Shown piece after piece: positions 1 through 8,772 of a stretch of 64,000 bases of DNA. The DNA comes from Staphylococcus edaphicus (GTDB taxonomy: Bacteria; Bacillota; Bacilli; Staphylococcales; Staphylococcaceae), in the NCBI RefSeq assembly GCF_002614725.1, contig NZ_MRZN01000006.1:1-64000 (forward strand), given 5' to 3'. Below the pieces are notes generated by a model. That model was not told the origin of the DNA and searched no databases. It saw only the letters and a program-made list of their open reading frames with translations. Each line of letters opens with the position of its first letter. Within the stretch, counting starts at the first letter, position 1. The position numbers and the translations under genes were made by a program.

Positions 1-99
1 AACAATCTCATTTACATATCGTGATATATCATTATTAGGTATTAAAATTGAAGTTTCCATTGGTAGTGTAATTTGAGTCATGTTATAATCTTTATACAT
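1..99 (-). mobile_element. IS1182-family transposase, N-terminal fragment cut by the window edge
   Basis: The minus strand opens with ATG at 99-97 after a GAGGTG-like ribosome site and reads 33 codons to the edge, beginning MYKDYNMTQITLPMETS and continuing with a PNNDISRYVNEIV segment. This resembles the start of IS1182/IS1272-type DDE transposases of staphylococci, from memory of the family. Only the N-terminus is present, so intactness cannot be judged. The element's terminus should lie between 100 and about 180. Confidence 0.7.
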
Positions 100-186
100 A
101 AGGCACCTCGTTAATTTAGTTTAGTAGTGTTTATTAAATTATACGAAAGGGCCTTATTTTTTTGAATAACAAAATGTATATTGTAC

Positions 187-280
187 CGATTTTGTAACGT
201 GCTGACGCCTAGGGGAATAGTATGAGTGAGAGACTACAGGCTCGAACCATACCCCAGGCAAGCATGCACGGTCAAAATCG
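187..280. repeat. Long imperfect inverted-repeat element beside the IS end
   Basis: The outer arms pair CGATTTTG (187-194) with CAAAATCG (273-280) and CGTGC (198-202) with GCACG (266-270). Inner segments pair GCCT (207-210) with AGGC (256-259) and GGGG (212-215) with CCCC (252-255). No reading frame fits. It looks like one of the structured intergenic repeats of staphylococci, but this window holds only one copy. IS1182-family elements are thought to prefer hairpin targets, which would explain its position next to the transposase. Confidence 0.45.
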
Positions 281-295
281 TAAGATTTTAAATAT

Positions 296-334
296 AAAGA
301 GGACTAACCCATAAAGGATTAGCCCTCTTTTTTT
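296..334 (+). terminator. Rho-independent terminator
   Basis: AAAGAGG-CTAA pairs with TTAG-CCTCTTT around a short loop and is followed by a run of seven T on the plus strand. No plus-strand gene lies just before it, so it may end a small transcript from the folded element at 187-280, or be part of that repeat. Confidence 0.5.
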
Positions 335-441
335 GAGATTGGGTATTTATGTCCCGGACTCTTCCCTTTTATATCATTTCGAAAGGCTTTAAATTGGTTA
401 TCAAACATTTACATATACATTGAAGATGTGGTATAAGCTAA

Positions 442-473
442 ATAATTACACAATATTCACAAAGTGTAATTAT
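442..473. promoter_or_regulatory. 10-bp dyad upstream of the amino-acid permease
   Basis: ATAATTACAC (442-451) and GTGTAATTAT (464-473) are perfect inverted copies around a 12-base AT-rich centre, about 115 bases before the permease start. It could be an operator or a hairpin. The binding protein is unknown; the nearby MarR gene is only a guess. Confidence 0.35.
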
Positions 474-587
474 ACTTATTTTTATTTAAATTTTTCTGAA
501 TATTTAGATATATTTATGCTATGATATACATTATCATAAATTAGTTATAAAGTTTTACGATATAGTATTCATTGGGAGAGGTTCATT

Positions 588-2015
588 ATGAAAGATTTTT
601 TTAATAAGATTTTAAAAAGGGAAGACCCTTCAGTTTATCAAGTAAAGGATGCACATTTGAATAGAACATTACGTGTCAAAGATTTCCTAGCTTTAGGTGT
701 TGGTACAATCGTTTCCACTTCTATTTTCACATTACCTGGTGTGGTAGCGGCGCAACATACAGGTCCAGCAGTTGCACTTTCATTTTTATTGGCTGCAGTT
801 GTAGCTGGACTCGTTTCATTTGCTTATGCAGAAATGTCATCGGCAATGCCATTTGCTGGATCAGCCTACTCATGGATAAATGTTGTATTTGGTGAAGTAT
901 TTGGCTGGGTTGCAGGATGGGCATTATTAGCCGAATACTTTATAGCTGTAGCCTTTGTTGCATCTGGTTTTTCAGCAAATTTACGCGGGCTCTTTTCACC
1001 ATTAGGTATTGAATTACCTAAATCTTTATCTAATACCTTAGGTACAGATGGCGGTGTCATTGATATCGTCGCCGCCGTAGTTATTTTACTTACTGCTTGT
1101 CTCTTATCTTATGGCGTATCCGCAGCTGCACGTATTGAAAATATCCTCGTTGTAATTAAAGTGCTTGCTGTATTACTATTTATTGTAGTGGGCTTAACAG
1201 CTATTGATTTAAGTAATTATGTACCTTTCATACCTGAACATAAAGTTACTGAGACTGGTTCATTTGGGGGTTGGCAAGGTATTTATGCAGGTGTATCAAT
1301 GATTTTCTTAGCCTATATTGGATTTGACTCAATTGCAGCAAACTCTGCTGAAGCCATTAATCCACAAAAAACAATGCCTCGAGGAATCTTAGGTTCACTA
1401 GCGATAGCAGTGATTCTTTTTGTCGCAGTTTCACTTGTGCTTGTCGGTATGTTTACTTATTCAGCATATGCAGATAATGCTGAGCCTGTTGGATGGGCTT
1501 TAAGACAAAGTGGATTTGGTGTCATAGCGGCAATTGTTCAAGCCATTTCTGTCATCGGTATGTTCACTGCACTTATTGGTATGATGCTAGCAGGATCACG
1601 TCTATTGTATTCCTTTGGTCGTGACGGCTTATTACCTTCTTGGTTAGGTAAACTAAACAAGAAAAATTTACCCAACCGGTCATTAATCATTTTAACAGTC
1701 ATTGCAGTGATTATTGGTTCCATGTTCCCCTTTGCTTTTCTTGCACAATTAATTTCGGCAGGAACATTGGTTGCCTTTATGTTTGTTTCAATCGGTATCT
1801 TTGGCCTACGTCCAAGAGAAGGAAAAGATATTCCACAGCCAGCATTTAAAATGCCATTCTATCCTGTTATGCCAATCATTACATTTATCAGTGTGGTTGT
1901 TGTATTTTGGGGATTAGGCGCTGAAGCAAAACTATACACACTTATTTGGTTTATTGTAGGAATACTCATTTACATTCTGTATGGTGTTAAACACTCTAAA
2001 AAAAGACATACTTAA
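588..2015 (+). CDS. APC-superfamily amino-acid permease (CAT/YfnA type)
   Basis: This 475-residue integral membrane protein has about 12 hydrophobic segments and probably imports an amino acid by proton symport. The N-terminal segment DFLALGVGTIVSTSIFTLPG is the typical TM1 region of APC permeases with a glycine-rich substrate motif. The segment YIGFDSIAANSAEAINPQKT matches the conserved TM6 region of the cationic amino-acid transporter branch. The start follows a GGGAGAGG ribosome site. It is monocistronic, bounded downstream by a strong terminator. The substrate cannot be read from sequence. Confidence 0.85.
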   Translation: MKDFFNKILKREDPSVYQVKDAHLNRTLRVKDFLALGVGTIVSTSIFTLPGVVAAQHTGPAVALSFLLAAVVAGLVSFAYAEMSSAMPFAGSAYSWINVVFGEVFGWVAGWALLAEYFIAVAFVASGFSANLRGLFSPLGIELPKSLSNTLGTDGGVIDIVAAVVILLTACLLSYGVSAAARIENILVVIKVLAVLLFIVVGLTAIDLSNYVPFIPEHKVTETGSFGGWQGIYAGVSMIFLAYIGFDSIAANSAEAINPQKTMPRGILGSLAIAVILFVAVSLVLVGMFTYSAYADNAEPVGWALRQSGFGVIAAIVQAISVIGMFTALIGMMLAGSRLLYSFGRDGLLPSWLGKLNKKNLPNRSLIILTVIAVIIGSMFPFAFLAQLISAGTLVAFMFVSIGIFGLRPREGKDIPQPAFKMPFYPVMPIITFISVVVVFWGLGAEAKLYTLIWFIVGILIYILYGVKHSKKRHT

Positions 2016-2021
2016 TATAAT

Positions 2022-2073
2022 AAATAGAGAAATGGCTAAAACATCCTTACTTGTTTTAGCCATTTCTCTATTT
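2022..2073 (+). terminator. Terminator with a perfect 22-bp stem
   Basis: The arms at 2022-2043 and 2052-2073 are exact reverse complements around an 8-base loop, beginning seven bases after the permease stop. The U-rich end is short. The convergent MarR gene ends 85 bases further on. Confidence 0.85.
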
Positions 2074-2157
2074 ATAAAACTGAATATCCCTTATACTTTG
2101 TCTTTCATTATCGTCTGCCTTCTTGTTCATAAAATAGTAACTGTTAAACTACCAAAT

Positions 2158-2574
2158 TTATTTTTCTAAACGATCTATTTGAGAAAGTTCACGTATATTA
2201 GAAAAACTAACTTTTGAAATAAGACTATCATATGTATTTAAAGCTTGTTCAGTTACGCGCTGTCCCTCTTCAGTTAAATAAATATACATCGCACGTTGGT
2301 CTTCAAGACATTCTTGTCTCACGACTAAGGCCTTAGTTGGTTGTTCTATTCTTACAATTAAGCGCGACATCGCACTTTGACTTAAATCGACAATTTTAAT
2401 TAAATCATTAATTTTATACTTTTTTCCTGTTGCTTTATAGATCTCATACAAAACATAAAACTCTTTCAAACTCAGATTATATGTTTGTTTCAATTTTTTC
2501 TCAATCATTGTATCAATATAGTGCACATACTTCGTTAACTGTATCCAATCATCAATTTTTTGTTGTTTTTTCAT
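2158..2574 (-). CDS. MarR-family transcriptional regulator
   Basis: A protein of about 138 residues with a winged-helix region. The segment LSLKEFYVLYEIYKATGKKY, followed by LSQSAMSRLIVRIEQ (recognition helix) and LEDQRAMYIYLTEEG (wing), is the classic MarR layout. Two consecutive ATG codons follow GGGAGG; the second leaves a workable spacing of 5 bases, so the start is set there. It is convergent with the permease and upstream of no gene on its own strand within 2.1 kb. The ligand is unknown. Confidence 0.85.
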   Translation of the reverse strand: MKKQQKIDDWIQLTKYVHYIDTMIEKKLKQTYNLSLKEFYVLYEIYKATGKKYKINDLIKIVDLSQSAMSRLIVRIEQPTKALVVRQECLEDQRAMYIYLTEEGQRVTEQALNTYDSLISKVSFSNIRELSQIDRLEK

Positions 2575-2818
2575 CATATCCTCCCAAAGATAGAAGCTTT
2601 TTTACTGTATTACGATTTTATTTAAGTAAATCATAACATTTATTTAATTAATTCTCTAAACTCATTTTTCTTAACTCCCTATATTATCATTCAATATATC
2701 ATCACTGATATTTTATCACTAATGAATTAATTTTATAGCATCTTTATTTTTAAAATTATTATTTTTTATTACAATTTTTTCTGTATTTGCTCATTTACAC
2801 TTGCACGCTCAACCACAT

Positions 2819-2862
2819 AGAAAAACTGCCGCAAAGTGTAAAAAACACTTTGGCGACAGTCC
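2819..2862 (-). terminator. Terminator of the siderophore lipoprotein gene
   Basis: ACTGCCGCAAAGTGT at 2825-2839 pairs, with one bulge, with ACACTTTGGCGACAGT ending at 2860. On the minus strand the stem is followed by TTTTT. It lies 36 bases past the stop of the gene that ends at 2898. The stretch 2578-2818 shows no gene. Confidence 0.8.
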
Positions 2863-2897
2863 TCTTTTAAGCCTTCTAACGGTATCAAATTAAATTA

Positions 2898-3809
2898 TTA
2901 ATGCTTTAATAACTTCTCTTTTAAATCTTTACGTTCATAGTCTAATGAGTAAGGATCATTCAACCAATAGATTCCTTCATCTACTTTAAATGTTTTTCCA
3001 TTTTTAACTGCTTCTGTATTTTTCCAGATATCTTTGTCTTCAAATGATAAGTCTGAACCTTTTGCTACAGGTGTCACTACATAGTCTCCTGACATTTCAG
3101 GAATTTGCTCTTCTGATATATCAGCTAAATCATTTTTCTTAGTCGCTTTTTCTACTTTATCTGGCATCTTCAAACCAAATGAATCATATAAAATTTCACT
3201 ACCATGACCATACGTTTTACCTAAAGCATAGATTTTTTTATCGAAATCTTTAATGATTGATACAGTCGTATCTTCTCCAATGGCATCTTTTATTTCTTTT
3301 CCATCATCTTTTGTTTTTTCTTCCCAATCTTTAATCCAATCTTCCGCTTTATCTTCTTTACCTACAATTTTACCCAACTCTTTATGTTGTTCTTTGTAAT
3401 CATGCTTCATATAGTCAAACGCAACGGTTGGCGCAACTTTGTTTAATTTTTTTAAATTTTTGTCAGTATTATAAGTAATAATTAAATCTGGCTTAAGTTT
3501 CGCTACACTTTCAACATTCTCAGCGTCTACTTTATCAACATCTTTAAATTTGTCTTTCAATACTTTACTATCATCTACAATATTCGCTACTCCCACGATA
3601 TTGGCATCTAATTGTTTCAAACCACCCGCGTATGTTGCACCTAATACAACAATACGTTTAGGTTTTTTTGGTATCTTTACTTTTTCCCCAGAATCTTGTG
3701 TATAGGTTGTTTTTTCTTCATCCTTTTTTGAAGCCTTGTCACTTGATCCATTGCCACATGCAGCTAATATTAACACGAACACGAGTAACGGTAATAATAA
3801 TTTTTTCAT
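2898..3809 (-). CDS. fhuD2: Ferric-hydroxamate siderophore-binding lipoprotein (FhuD2-like)
   Basis: A 303-residue cell-surface lipoprotein: signal peptide with lipobox LAAC (Cys18), then a class III solute-binding fold. Its sequence follows S. aureus FhuD2 closely by memory (e.g. ATYAGGLKQLDANIV, KLKPDLIITYNTDK, LDYERKDLKEKLL). In FhuD2 such proteins hand Fe(III)-hydroxamates to the FhuBG permease and the FhuC ATPase. Counterparts of FhuD2 Tyr191 and Glu202 are kept (Tyr194, Glu205), but Trp197, Arg199 and Tyr280 correspond to Tyr200, His202 and Leu283. The gene stands alone, as fhuD2 does in S. aureus. Ligand range is uncertain. Confidence 0.82.
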   Translation of the reverse strand: MKKLLLPLLVFVLILAACGNGSSDKASKKDEEKTTYTQDSGEKVKIPKKPKRIVVLGATYAGGLKQLDANIVGVANIVDDSKVLKDKFKDVDKVDAENVESVAKLKPDLIITYNTDKNLKKLNKVAPTVAFDYMKHDYKEQHKELGKIVGKEDKAEDWIKDWEEKTKDDGKEIKDAIGEDTTVSIIKDFDKKIYALGKTYGHGSEILYDSFGLKMPDKVEKATKKNDLADISEEQIPEMSGDYVVTPVAKGSDLSFEDKDIWKNTEAVKNGKTFKVDEGIYWLNDPYSLDYERKDLKEKLLKH

Positions 3810-3831
3810 TCATTTGTTCCCCTTTTCTCAA

Positions 3832-3877
3832 TATATTCTCAATTATACATGATATTAGGTCAATCTCAATCATATTT
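3832..3877 (-). promoter_or_regulatory. Possible Fur-box half-sites upstream of fhuD2
   Basis: Two ATTCTCAAT / AATCTCAATCAT-like segments lie within 70 bases of the fhuD2 start and resemble halves of staphylococcal Fur boxes (which centre on ATTCTCATT / TGATAAT). Neither is a full palindrome. The function of the gene makes Fur control likely; the site itself is weak. Confidence 0.3.
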
Positions 3878-3932
3878 CACACATTATTTTGAAGTATCAA
3901 AAATATTTAACTTTAGAATATATATAAAAACG

Positions 3933-4628
3933 TTACTTTCTAATAAATCGAAAGTACGTTTTTGTATATTCATGCCGGCGCTCGTTAAATAAGTCTTCGA
4001 CCGCAAAATCATCTATGATTTCACCGTCTTTCATCACTATAAATCTATTAACTATTTGATTTAAAAACGCAAGATCATGTGATATAAGTATCATGCCATG
4101 ATGTGTCGCTTCATAATAATGCTTTAAGATTCCAATCATACGTTGTTCTGCTATAACATCTAAACTCGCTGTTATTTCATCACAGATTAATATGTCTGGT
4201 TCCATCATCAATGTACGTATCGTGTTGAACCGCTGTAATTGGCCCCCACTCAATTCGTCGGGAAATCTGTTCATCAGTTTTTTATCTAATTGCATATCCC
4301 CCATTAAATCAGCTAAACGTTGTTTTAGCTCTTTTGATTCAAATAATCGTTGAAATTTAATTGGTTCTGACATAGATTTACTAATTTTAAATTTAGGGTT
4401 GAAGCTATCATATGCATGTTGAAATATTGGTAATATACGTTCATTATTTGTTGTAAAGTGGCCATGTGTTGGTTGTAGTATACCCAACATTATTTTCGCC
4501 AATGTTGTTTTACCGGAACCACTTTCACCAACTATACCAACAATTTCATCTGGTTGTATCGATAATTGAAGATGCTTTAATATAGATGCTTTTTTATAAT
4601 TAAAGCTTACATCTATTAAATTAAGCAT
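3933..4628 (-). CDS. Nickel/oligopeptide-type ABC importer, ATP-binding subunit (NikE/OppF-like)
   Basis: A 231-residue cytoplasmic ATPase with Walker A GESGSGKTTLAK (near residue 33), Q-loop FQHAYDSF, signature LSGGQLQRF, Walker B ILICDEITASLD and switch His in LISHDLAFLNQ. It is the last gene of a five-gene minus-strand operon and overlaps the preceding ATPase by 8 bases. At 231 residues it is shorter than the usual OppF (over 300) and lacks the C-terminal oligopeptide extension, as in NikE. Confidence 0.85.
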   Translation of the reverse strand: MLNLIDVSFNYKKASILKHLQLSIQPDEIVGIVGESGSGKTTLAKIMLGILQPTHGHFTTNNERILPIFQHAYDSFNPKFKISKSMSEPIKFQRLFESKELKQRLADLMGDMQLDKKLMNRFPDELSGGQLQRFNTIRTLMMEPDILICDEITASLDVIAEQRMIGILKHYYEATHHGMILISHDLAFLNQIVNRFIVMKDGEIIDDFAVEDLFNERRHEYTKTYFRFIRK

Positions 4629-5400
4629 GATTATCCCCTTTCTGTAATTGACTTCGGGACTTAAATAATTTCAAACTATACGCTTTAACATCATTATTTT
4701 TAAAAGCATCCACATGCTTCGATTCGAGCATTTCACCATTTTTAATAACATGAATCCAATCACTAAACGCTAATACATGCGAAAGATTATGTGTGATCAA
4801 TAGCAGCGTAACTTTATGCTCTTCAGTCAGATGTTTAATTAAATTCATAATATTAAAACCTGTTACCGCATCTAACGAAGCCATCGGTTCATCAGCGATA
4901 ATCACTTTAGGATTAAGCATTAAAACACTAGCAATCTGAACACGTGCTAATTGTCCGCCAGAAAGACTAAAACAGTATCGTGCCATCACTTGATAAGGAT
5001 TTAAATCTACCCAATTAATTGCTTGTTCCACAATTTTTTGTGCAGTTTCTTTATCTGTCTTATAGTGTTGTCTATATATAGAAATGAGTTGTTTCCCTAG
5101 CTTTGTATGATCGTTAAAACTGTGTGTGTAATTCTGCGAAATAAAGCCTATCTCTTTACCTAAAAGTTGGTGCATGTCTGATATATTCTGATTATTATAA
5201 GAGATTTGATCATATTGCATAGATAGCGTATTGGGTAACTGTTGAACCAATGCCTTAGCAGTTAAACTCTTACCCGAACCACTCTCGCCTACTAAGACAT
5301 TCACTTTACTTTTTTTTAATCCTAAATCTACGTGATAAATCAGCCTATTACCGAAACTATCTTCTATTGATAAATTGCTTATTTCTAATATATTAGTCAT
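4621..5400 (-). CDS. Nickel/oligopeptide-type ABC importer, ATP-binding subunit (NikD/OppD-like)
   Basis: An ATPase of about 259 residues pairing with the protein at 3933-4628. Visible motifs: Walker A GESGSGKSLTAK, Q-loop SQNYTHSF, signature LSGGQLARVQIA, Walker B VIIADEPMASLD, and LLLITHNLSHVL. The ATG at 5400 gives MTNILEISNLS and an 8-base overlap with the permease gene. A GTG three codons earlier sits closer to AAAGGA and is an alternative start. Translational coupling along the operon is likely. Confidence 0.85.
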   Translation of the reverse strand: MTNILEISNLSIEDSFGNRLIYHVDLGLKKSKVNVLVGESGSGKSLTAKALVQQLPNTLSMQYDQISYNNQNISDMHQLLGKEIGFISQNYTHSFNDHTKLGKQLISIYRQHYKTDKETAQKIVEQAINWVDLNPYQVMARYCFSLSGGQLARVQIASVLMLNPKVIIADEPMASLDAVTGFNIMNLIKHLTEEHKVTLLLITHNLSHVLAFSDWIHVIKNGEMLESKHVDAFKNNDVKAYSLKLFKSRSQLQKGDNHA

Positions 5401-6214
5401 GCATATCACGCTGTCCTTTCAATAGCTTATCCCTTAAAGCATCGCCGGCTAAGTTAAACAATAAAATTGTCAGTGTTATCAATCCTGCAGGTACAATCAT
5501 TAATAAAGGATAAGCACTCAGATAATCTCTGCCTGCATTAAGCATAGCTCCCCATTCCGGAGAAGGCGGTTGTGCACCCAATCCTAAAAATGATAATGAA
5601 GATATATATAATATAATTTTGCCGAAGTCTACTGTCATCAAGACAATAATAGATGGCATAACTTGTGGCATGAAATGTTTAAACATGATGTTATGTGTCG
5701 GCACATTAAATAGTCTGGCCATTTGTACATAAGTTTTATTAATTTCGTTACTTACTACTGCACGCGTCAATCTAGTATAGGTCATCCATTTTATAATTGT
5801 AATTGCTATAACAAGATTCCAAATACTTGGTTTAAAAAAGCTTGCTAAAGCAATCATCAATACAAACTCAGGAATACTCAATCCAATATCAATCATACGC
5901 ATAATGAACGCGTCTAACACACCTTTTTTATAACCAGCTATAAGTCCTAACGGTACCCCAATGAATACCGTAGCTAATAAAGTAATTAAACTTATAATCA
6001 ACGTATATCTAGCACCAATAATGACCCTTGAGAACAAGTCACGTCCATAGTCATCTGTGCCTAACCAATGTGTTAGATTAGGTCTTTCCAAACTACTATC
6101 CAAGTTAACATCATAAGCGCTACCAGATGATACAAAGAACTGTGCAATAACAAGTACAAATAAGTAAACAACAAATATATATATAATAATATGACGTTGG
6201 TTTATCTGCTTCAT
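5393..6214 (-). CDS. Nickel/oligopeptide-type ABC importer, permease (NikC/OppC-like)
   Basis: A 273-residue membrane protein with one N-terminal anchor, then five more helices. It has the N-terminal HWLGTDDYGRDLFSRVIIGAR box of the OppC/DppC/NikC branch and the EAA loop near FKHFMPQVMPSIIV. It overlaps the upstream permease by 4 bases (ATGA), typical of coupled translation. It forms the membrane channel with the product of 6211-7191. Confidence 0.88.
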   Translation of the reverse strand: MKQINQRHIIIYIFVVYLFVLVIAQFFVSSGSAYDVNLDSSLERPNLTHWLGTDDYGRDLFSRVIIGARYTLIISLITLLATVFIGVPLGLIAGYKKGVLDAFIMRMIDIGLSIPEFVLMIALASFFKPSIWNLVIAITIIKWMTYTRLTRAVVSNEINKTYVQMARLFNVPTHNIMFKHFMPQVMPSIIVLMTVDFGKIILYISSLSFLGLGAQPPSPEWGAMLNAGRDYLSAYPLLMIVPAGLITLTILLFNLAGDALRDKLLKGQRDMHD

Positions 6215-7191
6215 AATGACTCACCATCCTGTCGATGCACTCGCTCAATGTTGTTAGATTTATTATATCGACGTTTGGGATCAATCCATAATAAAAGTAA
6301 ATCACTCACTGTATTTGCTAATACTACAAAGAAACCAATCATGATTACAGCGCCTTGAACAACAGGATAATCTCGAGCTCTAATACTATCTACAAGGAAA
6401 TGACCGATTCCCGGTATACCAAACAGATTTTCTATAACTACTGTGCCACCGATAAGACTGCCCACAGACATACCTAACACGGTGACGATAGGAATAATCG
6501 CTGGCTTAAACAAATCGTACCAAAGTATATAATGTTCAGACATACCTCTTAGTCTCGAGGCTTCAACTTCTTTAGATTGATAAAGTTCTACTAGATTTGA
6601 ACGCATTAACCGTACATAATAGGCGCTCATGCCAATGCTTAATGCAATAACTGGCAATATATAACCTGCTATTGTATCTAAACCAGAGGAGGGCAATAGG
6701 TTTATTTTTTGAGCAAACACATAAATTAATATCGTTCCTAAGAAAAATGAAGGTATACTCACCGTAAAAGAAGTGACTGTTCTTATTAAAATATCTACCC
6801 ATGTATGATAGCGTGTTGCTGCAAGTATACCTAAAGGAACAGCAACAACAAATACAACAATAATGGTCAGTACTGCAATCAATAGTGTAGGTGGTGTATA
6901 GTAAGCTAACTCATTGATTACTGGTTCACCCGTTTGATAGCTTGTCCCAAAATTCAATTGCACAATTTGTACAAGCCATTGGACATACTGAATAACGATA
7001 GGTTGATTCAAACCAAGTTTTGCTTTTGTTGCTTCAATTTGATCACTTGAAACATTCGCAACATCTAAATGCAATATTTTATCTACAGGATCCCCTGGCG
7101 TAAGTTTCATTAAAATAAACGTCACAGTAGAAAGAACAAACAATACAATGATCATTTGTCCGATTCTAGAGAGTATGTTTTTTAATATCAT
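6211..7191 (-). CDS. Nickel/oligopeptide-type ABC importer, permease (NikB/OppB-like)
   Basis: A 326-residue permease with six helices. The N-terminus FVLSTVTFILMKLTPGDPVD is the family's signature, and VVIENLFGIPGIGHFLVDSI near the C-terminus is the conserved OppB/NikB EAA-associated segment. The start overlaps the stop of the binding-protein gene by 4 bases. Confidence 0.88.
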   Translation of the reverse strand: MILKNILSRIGQMIIVLFVLSTVTFILMKLTPGDPVDKILHLDVANVSSDQIEATKAKLGLNQPIVIQYVQWLVQIVQLNFGTSYQTGEPVINELAYYTPPTLLIAVLTIIVVFVVAVPLGILAATRYHTWVDILIRTVTSFTVSIPSFFLGTILIYVFAQKINLLPSSGLDTIAGYILPVIALSIGMSAYYVRLMRSNLVELYQSKEVEASRLRGMSEHYILWYDLFKPAIIPIVTVLGMSVGSLIGGTVVIENLFGIPGIGHFLVDSIRARDYPVVQGAVIMIGFFVVLANTVSDLLLLWIDPKRRYNKSNNIERVHRQDGESL

Positions 7192-8666
7192 CCTTTTTTA
7201 TCAACCTTATAATCAATTAGATAAATGCCTTCAGGTGTTGCTTTTAAGTTTTCCACTTGTTTATTCATCCCAACAATATTATCCATATATGTGAGATAGC
7301 TATTCGCCTTATCCTTATCCGTTATATCTATAATTTCATTTGTTAGACGGTTGCGTTCTTTTTTATCTACCGTTTTATTAAACTGATCTATCATTGCAGT
7401 AACTTTTTCATTGTTGTATCCACCAGCATTGATTGCGCCTTTGGGTTTATAAGCTTGGTTAAAGAAGTATCCTGTGTCACCTCGAGGAATCGTACCAAAG
7501 CTATACATGGAGGCATCCCACTGGTGCTTATCTTTAAGATATCCCTCAATATCATCCACGTTGCGAATGGTAATATCAATATGCGCTTTTTTAGCATCTG
7601 ATTGAAAAACTTGAGCCATTTTTGGAAGTTCTGGACGTCCATTATAAGTTGACACTGTCAATTTTAATGGATGGTCCTTAGTGTATCCTTGAGCTTCCAT
7701 CATTTTTTGGGCTTCATCGATGTCTTGCTTTTGCACCTGTTGCTTATCAATAAAATCTAATTTTGTATTAAACGGCCCTGTCGCAGGCGTAGCATGATGC
7801 TTGGAGACATTTTTAGCAATGCTTTCTCTATCTACGACTTTATCAAGTGCTTCACGAACCGGTTTTGTCATTTTTTCACTTGTGTGGTTATACATCACCA
7901 ATGACGTTCTAAAACCTGAAACCGCCGAAGTTGTCGTTTGGTCACCTTTATTTAACGATTGCTCTTTCTCAACTGGAACATCCGTAATGACGTCTGCTTT
8001 GCCTGAACTTAAATCGCTCGTACGTGCGTGACCATCTTCTTGATATGTAACATTGACTTGCTTCAATTTTGGCTTGCCTTGCCAATACTCATTAAAACGA
8101 TCTAGTTTAATATTCTGAGATTGTTTATAGTCTTTAATTTGATAAGGACCTGTACCAACAGGCGCTTTCGTTACATCCGTATCCGCATTTGTATCATATA
8201 TAGCTGAAAAAGGACTTGCTAACTCAGATACTAATTCAGGGTATGCTTCTTTAGTAGTGATACTCATATGTTGTCCATTTACTTTAATATCTTTAATCGG
8301 CAATGAACCTTTAACCAGATCACTTTTGGCCATACTTTCTTCTAAACTCGCTTTTACAGCTTTACCAGTAACTTTTTTACCATTTTGAAATTTGATATCC
8401 TTTTTCAATTTCAAATCTAATTGTGTTGGTGATTTCTGTTTATATGTATCTACTAACAGTTTCTGTACTTTACCATCCGAACCTGCTTTAAATAGTGACT
8501 CTGCTGCCCCTATTTTAACAGGCACATCTGTTTCATAAGGTGCGATTGAAGTTGTCTTTAAAGGCAATTCAACATTCAAAGTATTACGCTTTGATTCACT
8601 ACCTGATCCACTACAGCCTGCCAACACGATCGCTGTTGTTGCCAACAATGCACAGATTTTTTTCAT
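7188..8666 (-). CDS. Nickel/peptide ABC transporter substrate-binding lipoprotein (NikA-like)
   Basis: A 492-residue family 5 solute-binding protein with signal peptide and lipobox LAGC (Cys17). The family core appears as TGPYQIKDYKQSQNIKLDRFNEYWQGKPKL. First gene of the operon, after an AAGGA ribosome site. Family 5 proteins bind peptides, nickel complexes or metallophores. The choice of nickel rests on position next to the urea channel and urease genes, which need Ni(II), and on the absence of staphylopine synthesis genes (cntKLM) beside it; it is inference. A peptide importer remains possible. Confidence 0.75.
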   Translation of the reverse strand: MKKICALLATTAIVLAGCSGSGSESKRNTLNVELPLKTTSIAPYETDVPVKIGAAESLFKAGSDGKVQKLLVDTYKQKSPTQLDLKLKKDIKFQNGKKVTGKAVKASLEESMAKSDLVKGSLPIKDIKVNGQHMSITTKEAYPELVSELASPFSAIYDTNADTDVTKAPVGTGPYQIKDYKQSQNIKLDRFNEYWQGKPKLKQVNVTYQEDGHARTSDLSSGKADVITDVPVEKEQSLNKGDQTTTSAVSGFRTSLVMYNHTSEKMTKPVREALDKVVDRESIAKNVSKHHATPATGPFNTKLDFIDKQQVQKQDIDEAQKMMEAQGYTKDHPLKLTVSTYNGRPELPKMAQVFQSDAKKAHIDITIRNVDDIEGYLKDKHQWDASMYSFGTIPRGDTGYFFNQAYKPKGAINAGGYNNEKVTAMIDQFNKTVDKKERNRLTNEIIDITDKDKANSYLTYMDNIVGMNKQVENLKATPEGIYLIDYKVDKKG

Positions 8667-8772
8667 TTATATTCCTTCTTCCTAACAAATTATTAATCAA
8701 TTAGAAAAATGAACTTATAACTTCATGACAAGTACACTATATTCATTTTTGATAATACATCCAACTTATTTA

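Noticed and set aside
1981..2169. 62-codon frame after the amino-acid permease
   Set aside because: It overlaps the permease end, runs through the 22-bp terminator stem and has no ribosome site.
3933..8666. Assignment as the staphylopine importer CntABCDF
   Set aside because: No cntKLM synthesis genes lie beside it and the binding protein does not follow my memory of CntA; a nickel/peptide-type call is kept.
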